Positions 12,998 through 19,428 are shown, numbered from the stretch's first letter. The stretch is DNA of 19,428 nt from JBHPGW01 sp042569785 (GCA_042569785.1 JBHPGW010000049.1:1-19428); one strand, 5' to 3'. Numbers and translations are program-made. The notes: a model not told the origin generated them from the sequence alone.

Positions 12998-14323
12998 ATG
13001 GAAATCAAAAAAATGAACAAAATTATTCTTATAATGATAATAGTTACGACTTATTTGAATGTTGTATTTGCTGAGCAGATGACACCTCTACAAGTTCTGG
13101 AAAAATATAGAACTAATCGTGAAGGTCTTAAAACACATATAATCAAAAGCGAAGAACTTGTCGAATATAGGGATACCGCTTCTGGTGATAAGCCTGAATG
13201 GAGCCGAAGGCTTTATGAACTACGAACAGATGGTAAACGTGTAGATGTCATATTAAGTAAAAATTTTGGATTCGATAATTCTGATGATAAGGGTTTGTTT
13301 GAAAACTCACCTTTGACTAGAGCGATTTGGGATGGTAAAGATATGATTACATGTAACCATATAGATATTGCAGACGCACCACCAGCTGTAGTCTTCATTT
13401 CAAATGACGAACAAGAAAGAAATTCCTATGTCGCGATTGGTTATGGTGGTTCTTCTTTAGATGGCACCTTTTTTGGTGATATTCAATCGGTTGATACTAT
13501 TCTGGAAGAGGCTTCTGATGTGAGTCTGCGACCTGAGAAAAATAATGTGAACGGAGTTGATTGTTATGTAATTGATGCTAGTACTAAATATGGAAAATAC
13601 AGTATTTGGATCGATCCAGAACATGGCTACAATATAGCTATGGCGAAAGCGTATAAAAGCGATGGTGATATTCTCAATGGCAAAACCATCGGTTCAGACA
13701 CCATATCTGAGGCAAAAAAACAAGAACTACAAAAACACTATAGTGGGGTTTTACCTAAAACAATTAAAGATTTTTCCTTTTCACTTGATAATGTTAAGTT
13801 TCGTAAAATCGGCGATTTTTGGATTCCCACTGAAGCAAACTATCAGTTCATTACTTATTATGTTGATGGGCGAAAAATGATTGAGAAAAGGCATCATAAG
13901 CGGACACATATTGATCTCAACCCAAATTTTGAAGCTATTGACGCATTTGTGCCAGATATTCCGGAAGGTGCACCAGTTTGGATAGAATATGTTCCCGGCA
14001 TCAGGTTTGTATGGCAGAGAGGTAAAGCAGTACCATTCATAGATGACATTGTGATGGAGCAATTGGACAAAATAACAGATCAAATTATAACAGGGGAATT
14101 CACTGCGGCAATAAGCAGTAATATCACCAAACCAAATCTATCGCTTAACACCGATTCGAATATAATACCAAATTCTAAATCCAAACCGCAATCTGTTCAG
14201 AATGTTTCTGTTAGCAACGGTTTTCCAGTATTGCGAACAGCCTTACTGTTGATTCTCGTTTGCCTGGTACTGGGTATTGCATATAAACTATTCATCCCTG
14301 CCGACAGAAAAAAACGGAGGTGA
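12998..14323 (+). CDS. LolA-like periplasmic protein with C-terminal membrane anchor
   Basis: Its function is unknown. The 441 residues begin with a signal peptide (cleavage likely after A25, VFA-EQ). A long extracytoplasmic domain (about 26-345) resembles LolA/LppX-like lipoprotein-carrier folds of the kind common in planctomycete membrane proteins. Visible hallmarks are a MTPLQVLEKYR start, NGVDCYVIDA followed by IWIDPEHGYNIA, and GDFWIPTEA. A polar linker of about 60 residues leads to one membrane helix (about 411-431) and a basic cytoplasmic end (KKRR). It could present or bind the peptide at the membrane, but that is inference from neighbourhood. A second start at 13013 would shorten it by five residues. 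Neither start has a strong ribosome binding site. Its stop overlaps the ribosome binding site of the next gene. Base composition is clearly A+T-rich. Confidence 0.7.
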   Translation: MEIKKMNKIILIMIIVTTYLNVVFAEQMTPLQVLEKYRTNREGLKTHIIKSEELVEYRDTASGDKPEWSRRLYELRTDGKRVDVILSKNFGFDNSDDKGLFENSPLTRAIWDGKDMITCNHIDIADAPPAVVFISNDEQERNSYVAIGYGGSSLDGTFFGDIQSVDTILEEASDVSLRPEKNNVNGVDCYVIDASTKYGKYSIWIDPEHGYNIAMAKAYKSDGDILNGKTIGSDTISEAKKQELQKHYSGVLPKTIKDFSFSLDNVKFRKIGDFWIPTEANYQFITYYVDGRKMIEKRHHKRTHIDLNPNFEAIDAFVPDIPEGAPVWIEYVPGIRFVWQRGKAVPFIDDIVMEQLDKITDQIITGEFTAAISSNITKPNLSLNTDSNIIPNSKSKPQSVQNVSVSNGFPVLRTALLLILVCLVLGIAYKLFIPADRKKRR

Positions 14324-14327
14324 AATA

Positions 14328-15488
14328 ATGATGTTAAATTATATGAGTCCTTCCTTTCTATCTGTACCTGAATCGGCTGTGCTAAACCAAAGGAATCGTA
14401 TTATTTTTATTGTGCTGCTTCTCATTTTCTTTTTTGCGTCAATTTCTATGGCCCAATCGCAAAATGCAGCTTTGTCAGATACCGCGAATCTAAAGAAAAA
14501 GTCAGGTCATTATTGTGGTGTTTATTGTTTATACATCCTTTTGAAAACAGCAGGTAATCAAATAAACCTTAAAGAACTGCTTAAAGGCGAGTATGTTGGC
14601 TCTACAAAAGGAAGTTATATAACCGAACTCAAAAAAGCCGTTGAAGATTATGGAATGTACGGCGAAATTGTAAGCAATCTTACTTCAGAGCAACTGCGCA
14701 GGTACCCATATCCAATTATCCTGCATGTAAAGGCAATGCCAGATAGTAAAGTATATGACCATTATGAGTTGTTCCTTGGCACAAAAGACGGCAAAGCACA
14801 ACTCTGCGATCCTCCGGAACCAGTTGGATTAGTATCGTTTCGTGAATTGGCTCCACGCTGGAATGGGACCGGATTGATTGTTTCAGCTACACCGATTAGC
14901 CTAAGCGATATTTTTACTCAAGCCTATCGACGACTTGCGATATATTCACTTATTGCCGCAACAATTATTTTCATGGTTCGTTACACCAGAATCCGATGGT
15001 TTTCTAATACGATTTCTCGTTGGCAATTATCAAGACTATCCGTCGCACAAGGTACAGGCTTAGCAGTTGCTGCGTTGCTTTGTGGTATGATTTACCATTT
15101 TGCCAATGATGAAGGATTTCTTGCCCATCCAAATGCCACCACCTCGATTCAGCAGGCTCATATTGGCAATTTTATTCCAAAAGTAAATAAAAAAAAGGTC
15201 AGTAATTTACTCAATACAAACACAGTCTTTATCGATGCCAGATATGCAAGGGATTTTAAGGCAGGTCATATCGAAGGTGCGATTAATGTTCCTGTAGATG
15301 CTAACGATTCACAGCGTCTGGAAATAATGGCCAATATCGCCAAAGACAGCCGTATTGTTATTTACTGCCAAAGTGCAGGATGCCCATTTGCGGAAAAGGT
15401 AACAAAAAAATTGATGACAGATGGTTTCAGTAACATCTCAATTTTCAAAGGCGGCTGGAAACAATGGAAGGAAAAAAATAATGAGTAG
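14328..15488 (+). CDS. Membrane protein with C39-type peptidase and rhodanese domains
   Basis: In 386 residues this protein joins two extracytoplasmic domains. After an N-terminal membrane segment (about 25-42) comes a C39-like cysteine peptidase with likely triad C63 (YCGVYCLY), H145 (DHYELFLG) and D161 (LCDPPEP), ending in the WNGTGLIV block. Two membrane helices follow (about 203-218 and 240-257) with an arginine-rich loop, implying a cytoplasmic loop and periplasmic domains. A rhodanese domain (about 285-383) has GHIEGAINVP and an active loop with C347 and C352 (CQSAGC). Unlike bacteriocin exporters there is no ABC transporter. The usual Gln six residues before the catalytic Cys is Lys, and the Asp before it is Tyr, so peptidase activity is likely but unproven. 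ATG 14328 follows GGAGGTG; the alternative ATG 14331 is adjacent. Confidence 0.8.
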   Translation: MMLNYMSPSFLSVPESAVLNQRNRIIFIVLLLIFFFASISMAQSQNAALSDTANLKKKSGHYCGVYCLYILLKTAGNQINLKELLKGEYVGSTKGSYITELKKAVEDYGMYGEIVSNLTSEQLRRYPYPIILHVKAMPDSKVYDHYELFLGTKDGKAQLCDPPEPVGLVSFRELAPRWNGTGLIVSATPISLSDIFTQAYRRLAIYSLIAATIIFMVRYTRIRWFSNTISRWQLSRLSVAQGTGLAVAALLCGMIYHFANDEGFLAHPNATTSIQQAHIGNFIPKVNKKKVSNLLNTNTVFIDARYARDFKAGHIEGAINVPVDANDSQRLEIMANIAKDSRIVIYCQSAGCPFAEKVTKKLMTDGFSNISIFKGGWKQWKEKNNE

Positions 15489-15963
15489 CAAAAAAGAACT
15501 TATACTCTTTTGTAAACAAAAGAAGCGGCAGTTATTTTCTGCTTTTTTATTGGTTGTTAGATTGACTCTGGGGTCTATATTTATATGGAGCAGTTTGCCA
15601 AAAATACGCCAGTCATATGATTTCCTGTCCAGTGTATATAGTTATGAAATTGTTGGCCCAAAACTGGGTATGCTGGTAGCTATGACACTGCCTTGGCTGG
15701 AACTTTTGGTCGGAATATGTTTGATTGGCGGTATTTTTATCAGCGGTGCATTGCTTATCGGTTCCGCAATGGCTGCGATGTTTACTTTTGTTCTTAGCTC
15801 CGCGTTATATCGGGGGCTTGAGATTACCTGTGGCTGTTTCAGTGCTAATGCAGGAATTATAAGCTACTCTACTGTAATTCGTGCATCTATAATCCTGTTT
15901 TTCAGCATAATAGCATATTTCACCGTGATTCTATCGCGTCCTCACATTGATATGCAAAATTAA
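15481..15963 (+). CDS. MauE/DoxX-family redox membrane protein
   Basis: This 160-residue protein has four predicted membrane helices (about 20-37, 62-83, 86-108, 131-152), the PWLELLVG motif in helix two, and CGCF (C117, C119) after helix three. This is the pattern of MauE-like DoxX proteins. In methylamine users MauE works with the thioredoxin-like MauD to make the many disulfides of the small methylamine dehydrogenase subunit. A similar thiol-oxidising role here, acting on the cysteine-rich peptide or on the upstream rhodanese domain, is inferred. No methylamine dehydrogenase genes are present. I chose ATG 15481, which has GGAAGG upstream and overlaps the previous gene by 8 bases, over an earlier in-frame start buried in that gene. 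Confidence 0.82.
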   Translation: MSSKKELILFCKQKKRQLFSAFLLVVRLTLGSIFIWSSLPKIRQSYDFLSSVYSYEIVGPKLGMLVAMTLPWLELLVGICLIGGIFISGALLIGSAMAAMFTFVLSSALYRGLEITCGCFSANAGIISYSTVIRASIILFFSIIAYFTVILSRPHIDMQN

Positions 15964-15986
15964 AAAAAGTGCCCGTGGTAAAATCC

Positions 15987-16385
15987 TTACGGTGTGAAGG
16001 CGTTTTTGTAGTGGCGTATTTCTGGTTTGCCTTTCGGCGGCAGTAGTATTATTACTACATCGAATCGGCAGGGTCTGTTGGCGATGTTGTTGGTTGTGAT
16101 AAAATATCTTGCTGTCATTATCAGTTTGCGTTTCTTATCTTCGGTGATCGCCGATTCTGCGGGGGCGAAGTCTTCGTTGGCTCTTGTTTTGACTTCTACG
16201 AATACGACCGAACTGTCACTATCGACCATGACGAGATCGATCTCGCCGGTTTTGCAGGAATAATTACGGGTAAGTTCTTTGAAGCCTTTGCGTTTGAGAT
16301 ACCTCAAGCAGTATCTTTCCCCCCATCGCCCGAGCTGCGCGATATCTGCCAACAACCTGCGTCTATTTGGTACCCATCCAAACAT
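15987..16385 (-). CDS. yraN: UPF0102/YraN endonuclease-like protein
   Basis: This 132-residue cytoplasmic protein has the YraN (UPF0102) fold, related to restriction and Holliday-junction endonucleases. The cellular role is not settled. Visible are the N-terminal LGRWGERYCLRYLKRKGF block (E23), the GEID motif (E48, D50) and VEVKTR (E64, K66), together the expected PD-(D/E)xK-type metal site. The ATG has GGAG directly upstream at short spacing. It is the last gene of the ffh-rpsP-trmD-rplS cluster, its usual company. It converges on the MauE-like gene with a 23-base gap. Confidence 0.88.
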   Translation of the reverse strand: MFGWVPNRRRLLADIAQLGRWGERYCLRYLKRKGFKELTRNYSCKTGEIDLVMVDSDSSVVFVEVKTRANEDFAPAESAITEDKKRKLIMTARYFITTNNIANRPCRFDVVIILLPPKGKPEIRHYKNAFTP

Positions 16386-16429
16386 TCTCCGCTACCTTAA
16401 TAAGTACAGAAAATCCGCGCCGTAATAAA

Positions 16430-16460
16430 ATCGAAAATTGAAAATCTTAAATCGAAAATT
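16430..16460. repeat. Short direct repeat at the rplS end
   Basis: Atcgaaaatt occurs at 16430-16439 and again at 16451-16460, with a related ttgaaaatc between. The second copy overlaps the rplS stop codon, so the repeat lies in the 73-base rplS-yraN gap and reaches into the coding end. It is short and A+T-rich; chance or a local duplication is possible. Confidence 0.4.
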
Positions 16461-16827
16461 ACCTTGCTACTGTATGTTTGCTGTGTCGCTGAGCCAGTCG
16501 TACCGACTTACCGGTTCGGCCGCGCAGGAAATAAAGCTTAGCCCGTCTGGTCTTACCGCTTCTGGTCGCCTTGACATCCAGCACGTTCGGCGAATGCAGT
16601 GGAAATATCCGCTCAACGCCTTCACTGCCCATAAGCCTGCGAACGGTAAAGTTCTCATTGATCCCACGACCCTTACGGCTGATTACTGTACCGGTAAAAA
16701 TCTGCGTGCGCACCTTTTCACCTTCTTTGATCCTGCAGTGAACGTCAACAACGTCACCGATCTCAAAATAAGGTACTTTTTCTTTCAGGCTACTGCTGCC
16801 TACTAATTCCAGCATTTCTGTTTTCAC
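16459..16827 (-). CDS. rplS: 50S ribosomal protein bL19
   Basis: bL19 sits at the 30S-50S interface. The 122 residues match the family length (about 115). Typical stretches are the PYFEIGDVVDVHCRIKEG strand region, FTGTVISRKGRGINENFTVRR, ERIFPLHSPNV and the basic C-terminus RAKLYFLRGRTGKSVRL. The start is GTG at 16827, eight or so bases after AGGAG; the ATG four codons later is too far from that site. It lies 138 bases downstream of trmD, wider than the other gaps of the cluster, and a possible internal promoter lies in that gap. Confidence 0.96.
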   Translation of the reverse strand: MKTEMLELVGSSSLKEKVPYFEIGDVVDVHCRIKEGEKVRTQIFTGTVISRKGRGINENFTVRRLMGSEGVERIFPLHSPNVLDVKATRSGKTRRAKLYFLRGRTGKSVRLAQRHSKHTVAR

Positions 16828-16880
16828 CGGTATATCTCCTAAACTCTCTTTCAGACTAACTTTTTTGTAAAGAACCCCGA

Positions 16881-16908
16881 ATTTTACTCTTTTTTTTCAA
16901 AAAAACAA
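16881..16908 (-). promoter_or_regulatory. Possible internal promoter for rplS-yraN
   Basis: On the minus strand, TTGTTT (16908-16903), a 16-base A/T spacer and TAAAAT (16886-16881) lie in the trmD-rplS gap. The -10 box matches five of six positions but the -35 only three, and the region is low in complexity, so the call is weak. It would allow bL19 to be made independently of trmD. Confidence 0.3.
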
Positions 16909-16965
16909 GAACTTTTTCAGCAAATCCCGCAATTTTTTCTCATTTTCCAACACCAAAAACCATTT

Positions 16966-17670
16966 TTAAGGTTCCTGCCCACTATTTCCAAGCAAATCAG
17001 GCCTATATTTTTTCGTCCGCTCTCCACTCTCGCGCCGTCGCCACTGCTCGATCTTGCCGTGATCGCCGCTCAAAAGGACATCCGGCACCTTCATTCCGCG
17101 ATAAACTTCCGGCCGAGTGTACTGCGGATACTCCAGCCCACCGCCAACCGATTCGCTGAAAGACTCATCCTTAGCTGAATCTTCATCGCCAAGAGCGCCA
17201 GCCAATAATCTAACCACCGCGTCAACAACTATCATCGCCGCCAACTCACCGCCGCTAAGCACATAATCGCCAACCGAAATCTGCTCAGCCCCTAAGCCGA
17301 CACGAATACGCTCATCGAACCCTTCATACCGACCAGCTATCAGGATCAGCCGCTGCTCTTTACTAAATTCAACCGCTTTCGCCTGATCAAATTTTTGCCC
17401 CTGAGGCGAGAGCAAAATAACACGCCCCTTTTCAGGATTGAGTTTTTCGACATGTTCGCAGCAATCGAATACGGGGCTCGCCATCATAACCATCCCAGGC
17501 CCGCCGCCATAAGGCTTGTCGTCAACCTTGCCGTAATCGTTATGCGCAAAGTCCCTGATGTTGGTCAAAGCGATATCGACGACAGAATTTTCCTGGGCCC
17601 TTTTCAAGATCGAATGGCTCAGCGGAGACTCGAACATCTCCGGAAAAAGAGTAAGAACATCTATTCTCAT
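16966..17670 (-). CDS. trmD: tRNA (guanine-37-N1)-methyltransferase TrmD
   Basis: TrmD methylates G37 next to the anticodon using S-adenosylmethionine, which prevents +1 frameshifts. The 234 residues show the SPOUT trefoil-knot motifs: YGGGPGMVM at 54-62, GRYEGFDERI at 113-122 and DYVLSGGE at 135-142, and the C-terminal tRNA-binding part (EYPQYTRPEVYRG, LLSGDHGKIEQWRR). The ATG at 17670 overlaps the rpsP stop by four bases (ATGA), which implies translational coupling. In most bacteria rimM lies between rpsP and trmD; it is missing here. Confidence 0.97.
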   Translation of the reverse strand: MRIDVLTLFPEMFESPLSHSILKRAQENSVVDIALTNIRDFAHNDYGKVDDKPYGGGPGMVMMASPVFDCCEHVEKLNPEKGRVILLSPQGQKFDQAKAVEFSKEQRLILIAGRYEGFDERIRVGLGAEQISVGDYVLSGGELAAMIVVDAVVRLLAGALGDEDSAKDESFSESVGGGLEYPQYTRPEVYRGMKVPDVLLSGDHGKIEQWRRRESGERTKKYRPDLLGNSGQEP

Positions 17671-18314
17671 TGCTCTTTTTTATCGTCTTCGTTTTCTTGC
17701 GATTCTTCTTTGACCTCCGCTTCTGCAGGTGCCTCTTCTACCTTTGCCTCTGCTTCAGCAGGAGATTCTTCTACCTTTACCTCAGCTTCTGCAGGAGCTT
17801 CTGCAGGAGCTTCTGCTGCTGCGGCTTCTGCTTTAGCCTTGGCTTCTTCTTCGGCCTTAACTTTGGCTTCTGCCGCGGCCTTTTCAGCTTCTTCTGCTGC
17901 CTTCTTAGCTTTAGCTTCAGCTTTAACCTTAGCTTCAGCATCTGCAATGACTTTTTCAGCAGCCTTTTCTGCGGTTATTTTTTCTGCTTTTGTGAAGAAT
18001 TTACCCTTAGCGCGAGCGATAGCCTTTGCTCTTGCACGGCGGGCAGATCTTTCTTCGGCGTGTTTAGTCTTTATCCCTTCACGAAGCAGAATATCCGCTA
18101 CCGATTCAGAGGGTATCGCCCCATTATCAAGCCAATACTTAATACGTTCGAGATTAAGTACGATTTGTTTATCTTTGTCCTTTGCGATAGGGTCGTAATG
18201 GCCCAGCTTTTCCAGTATTCTGCCATCTCTGGGCGTACGTCCATCTACCGCGTTGATCCTGAAAAATGGTCTGTGCCGCCTGCCTATCCTGGTCATTCTA
18301 ATTTTTACTGCCAT
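17667..18314 (-). CDS. rpsP: 30S ribosomal protein bS16 with long C-terminal tail
   Basis: bS16 stabilises the body of the 30S subunit. Residues 1-85 are a normal bS16 (MAVKIRMTRIGRRHRPFFRI, DGRILEKLGHYDP, ERIKYWLDNGA). A tail of about 130 residues follows: first basic (86-110), then an Ala/Glu/Lys-rich stretch likely to form a long helix (about 110-168), then acidic Pro-Ala-Glu repeats and the ending NEDDKKEQ. Total length is 215, against 80-90 in E. coli. Extended bS16 proteins are known in some phyla. The ATG follows GAAAGGGAAAG. The tail is continuous in frame, so it is not a readthrough artefact, and the TGA overlaps the trmD start. Confidence 0.95.
   Translation of the reverse strand: MAVKIRMTRIGRRHRPFFRINAVDGRTPRDGRILEKLGHYDPIAKDKDKQIVLNLERIKYWLDNGAIPSESVADILLREGIKTKHAEERSARRARAKAIARAKGKFFTKAEKITAEKAAEKVIADAEAKVKAEAKAKKAAEEAEKAAAEAKVKAEEEAKAKAEAAAAEAPAEAPAEAEVKVEESPAEAEAKVEEAPAEAEVKEESQENEDDKKEQ
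17700..17795 (-). repeat. Tandem 33-bp repeats coding the bS16 tail
   Basis: Three tandem protein units occupy residues 174-205 of bS16: PAEAEVKVEES, PAEAEAKVEEA and PAEAEVKEES. The last is one residue shorter. The DNA repeats at about 33 bases, a pattern prone to slippage, so tail length may vary between strains. Confidence 0.7.
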
Positions 18315-18371
18315 GATCTTTCCCTTTCAAACTACTTCTATAATTAATTTCCATAAGCTGCCCATTGCAAC

Positions 18372-18689
18372 TTACGAAACACGTTTACAATGTAATGCGT
18401 AGCCATTGAAGAAGATCGCCAGGTTCGCCGGGTCGACGTTCGCGTCGGCGGCGATTTTCTGTACCTGCTCATCTGTCAACTTAGCTGCGTTTTTCTTTTC
18501 TTCCGGCGTCATTATCGCAACGGCTATCTTAAACTGCTCCAACTCTTCCTTAGTAGGAGCCACCAGCATCCCAAGCTCACTGTCACCCTTGGCGTCCTTG
18601 AACTGTTCCCTTACCAGCTTGCCATAGTCACTGCCGGCAAAGCGAGCGGAATTCTCCAGGTATTGCTTTATCGAAATTTTATGCTTCAT
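18372..18689 (-). CDS. Small protein of unknown function between ffh and rpsP
   Basis: I do not recognise this 105-residue protein. It is soluble, mostly helical by appearance, with no signal or membrane segment. Its ATG overlaps the ffh stop as ATGA (18686-18689), so it is probably translated by ribosomes finishing ffh, and rpsP starts 57 bases later. Residues 60-97 (MTPEEKK..., QKIAADANVDPANLAIFFNGY) can be laid without gaps on the Ffh M-domain stretch MTLAERQ...RRIATGSGVVANEVSGLVKTF. About six of 36 positions are identical and the hydrophobic positions keep their spacing. The RNA-binding arginines are absent. It may be a degenerate M-domain relative, but the match is weak. Coding is supported by tight coupling and family-like codon use. 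Confidence 0.65.
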   Translation of the reverse strand: MKHKISIKQYLENSARFAGSDYGKLVREQFKDAKGDSELGMLVAPTKEELEQFKIAVAIMTPEEKKNAAKLTDEQVQKIAADANVDPANLAIFFNGYALHCKRVS

Positions 18690-19428
18690 CGTCGTTTGAT
18701 CTTACCTTTTCGTTTTATAACTCTTTTTCGCTTGGAACGCTGCTTAATTTTTTTGCCAGAGCCCATAGCCGCACTTAGCGTCTCCATATTCATGCCGCCG
18801 GAAAGCAGTTTTCCGAGCCCGCCAAACTTACCGCCGCTAACAGCCTTTAGCATATCCCTGCTGCGTTTAAACGTCTTAACCAGCCCGGAGACCTCATTAG
18901 CCACCACGCCGGAACCTGTCGCAATTCGCCTGCGCCGCGAAGAATCTATTATATCAGGTTCCTGCCTTTCGGCAAGTGTCATTGAATGAACTATCCCCTC
19001 AATTCGCCCGATCGACTTATCGTCAACGTCCATATCGGCCATTTGACCCATGCCAGGCATCATTTTGAGCATACTGCCCATCCCGCCCATTTTTTTCACT
19101 GCCTGCATCTGCTTGAGAAAATCATCGAACCCGAAGCTGCCCTTGGCCATCTTCTTCTGCAACTTCTCAGCTTCGTCAGCGTCGAAATGCTCCTGAGCTT
19201 TCTCGACCAGCGTAACAACATCGCCCATCCCCAATATCCTGCCAGCCATACGATCCGGATGAAACTCCTCAAGCTTATCAAGCTTTTCGCCGACACCAAT
19301 AAACTTGATCGGCTTACCAGTAACAGCCTTAACGCTCAAAGCCGCTCCGCCTCGCGCGTCACCGTCGAGCTTGGTCAGGATAACGCCATCGAGTTCCAGC
19401 CGGATCGTATGGCTGGCAGGATATTGGG
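18686..19428 (-). CDS. ffh: Signal recognition particle protein Ffh (partial, C-terminal part)
   Basis: Ffh binds signal peptides of nascent chains and, with SRP RNA and FtsY, targets them to the membrane. The frame stays open to the right edge, so only about 247 C-terminal codons are present. The visible part starts in the GTPase domain just before the G4 motif (GVILTKLDGDARGGAAL), continues through the closing helices, and includes the whole methionine-rich M domain (FLKQMQAVKKMGGMGSMLKMMPGMG, RRRRIATGSG). It ends in a strongly basic tail (RKRVIKRKGKIKRR). An internal ATG at 19339 is not the real start because the G4 motif lies upstream of it. It heads the cluster and overlaps the following small gene by four bases. 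Confidence 0.96.
   Translation of the reverse strand, partial: QYPASHTIRLELDGVILTKLDGDARGGAALSVKAVTGKPIKFIGVGEKLDKLEEFHPDRMAGRILGMGDVVTLVEKAQEHFDADEAEKLQKKMAKGSFGFDDFLKQMQAVKKMGGMGSMLKMMPGMGQMADMDVDDKSIGRIEGIVHSMTLAERQEPDIIDSSRRRRIATGSGVVANEVSGLVKTFKRSRDMLKAVSGGKFGGLGKLLSGGMNMETLSAAMGSGKKIKQRSKRKRVIKRKGKIKRR

Noticed and set aside
14277..14327. Upstream start for the C39-rhodanese gene
   Set aside because: It lies inside the previous gene without a ribosome binding site, whereas ATG 14328 has GGAGGTG at proper spacing.
16887..16902. A8/T7 mirror stretch as a terminator between trmD and rplS
   Set aside because: A pure A/T stem is too weak to terminate; the region is better explained as A/T-rich spacer with a possible promoter.
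17670..18347. Phe/Cys-rich 225-codon and Ser/Ala-rich 267-codon frames opposite rpsP
   Set aside because: Produced by reading the opposite strand of the Ala/Glu/Lys repeats; typical low-complexity artefacts.

Overview
The window is a mostly syntenic stretch of bacterial chromosome made of universal housekeeping genes. It is interrupted by one accessory cassette that looks like a small, possibly undescribed, system for maturing a secreted disulfide-rich peptide. The host is probably a planctomycete, perhaps Phycisphaerae or a Sedimentisphaerales-like group. That guess rests on a PurL carrying tandem PurS-like domains with a separate PurQ, an Ala/Glu/Lys-rich tail on ribosomal protein bS16, the LolA-like membrane protein style of the cassette, and the repeat-rich spacers. 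It is a family-level impression, not a database result. No rRNA, tRNA, CRISPR array or transposase gene was found.

Layout. Positions 117-4793 (minus strand) read rpsO, pnp, a sensorless histidine kinase, then an NtrC-type sigma-54 activator, followed at the left edge by the ribosome binding site of a further gene. The rpsO side has a very good promoter whose -10 box lies inside a perfect palindrome. A terminator-like leader hairpin follows, and a long inverted repeat abuts the pnp ribosome binding site. Positions 5154-5618 (plus) hold a YbaK-type aminoacyl-tRNA deacylase behind a structured leader. Positions 5729-9446 (plus) hold purL and purQ, the two parts of FGAM synthase. Positions 9449-12028 (minus) hold clpB, tail to tail with purQ. 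Positions 12029-12615 are a repeat-rich spacer: a 168-bp element bounded by inverted repeats, 10-nt-period triplet repeats, a REP-like palindrome, and a near-perfect Shine-Dalgarno site in front of a three-codon frame.

Positions 12616-15963 (plus) are the accessory cassette of four genes, visibly A+T-richer than its surroundings. They are: a 100-residue exported peptide with 11 cysteines after a Gly-Gly site; a LolA-like periplasmic protein anchored by a C-terminal membrane segment; a membrane protein carrying a C39-type cysteine peptidase domain and a rhodanese domain, both predicted outside the cytoplasm; and a four-helix MauE/DoxX-type redox membrane protein with a Cys-Gly-Cys motif. A hairpin between the peptide gene and the rest could lower expression of the maturation genes relative to the peptide. 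My reading is Sec export of the precursor, cleavage after Gly-Gly by the C39 domain, and oxidative folding through the rhodanese and MauE-like redox proteins.

Positions 15987-19428 (minus) are the conserved ffh-rpsP-trmD-rplS-yraN cluster. rimM is absent from its usual place between rpsP and trmD. A 105-residue unknown protein sits between ffh and rpsP, its start overlapping the ffh stop; its C-terminal half weakly resembles the Ffh M domain. ffh runs off the right edge.
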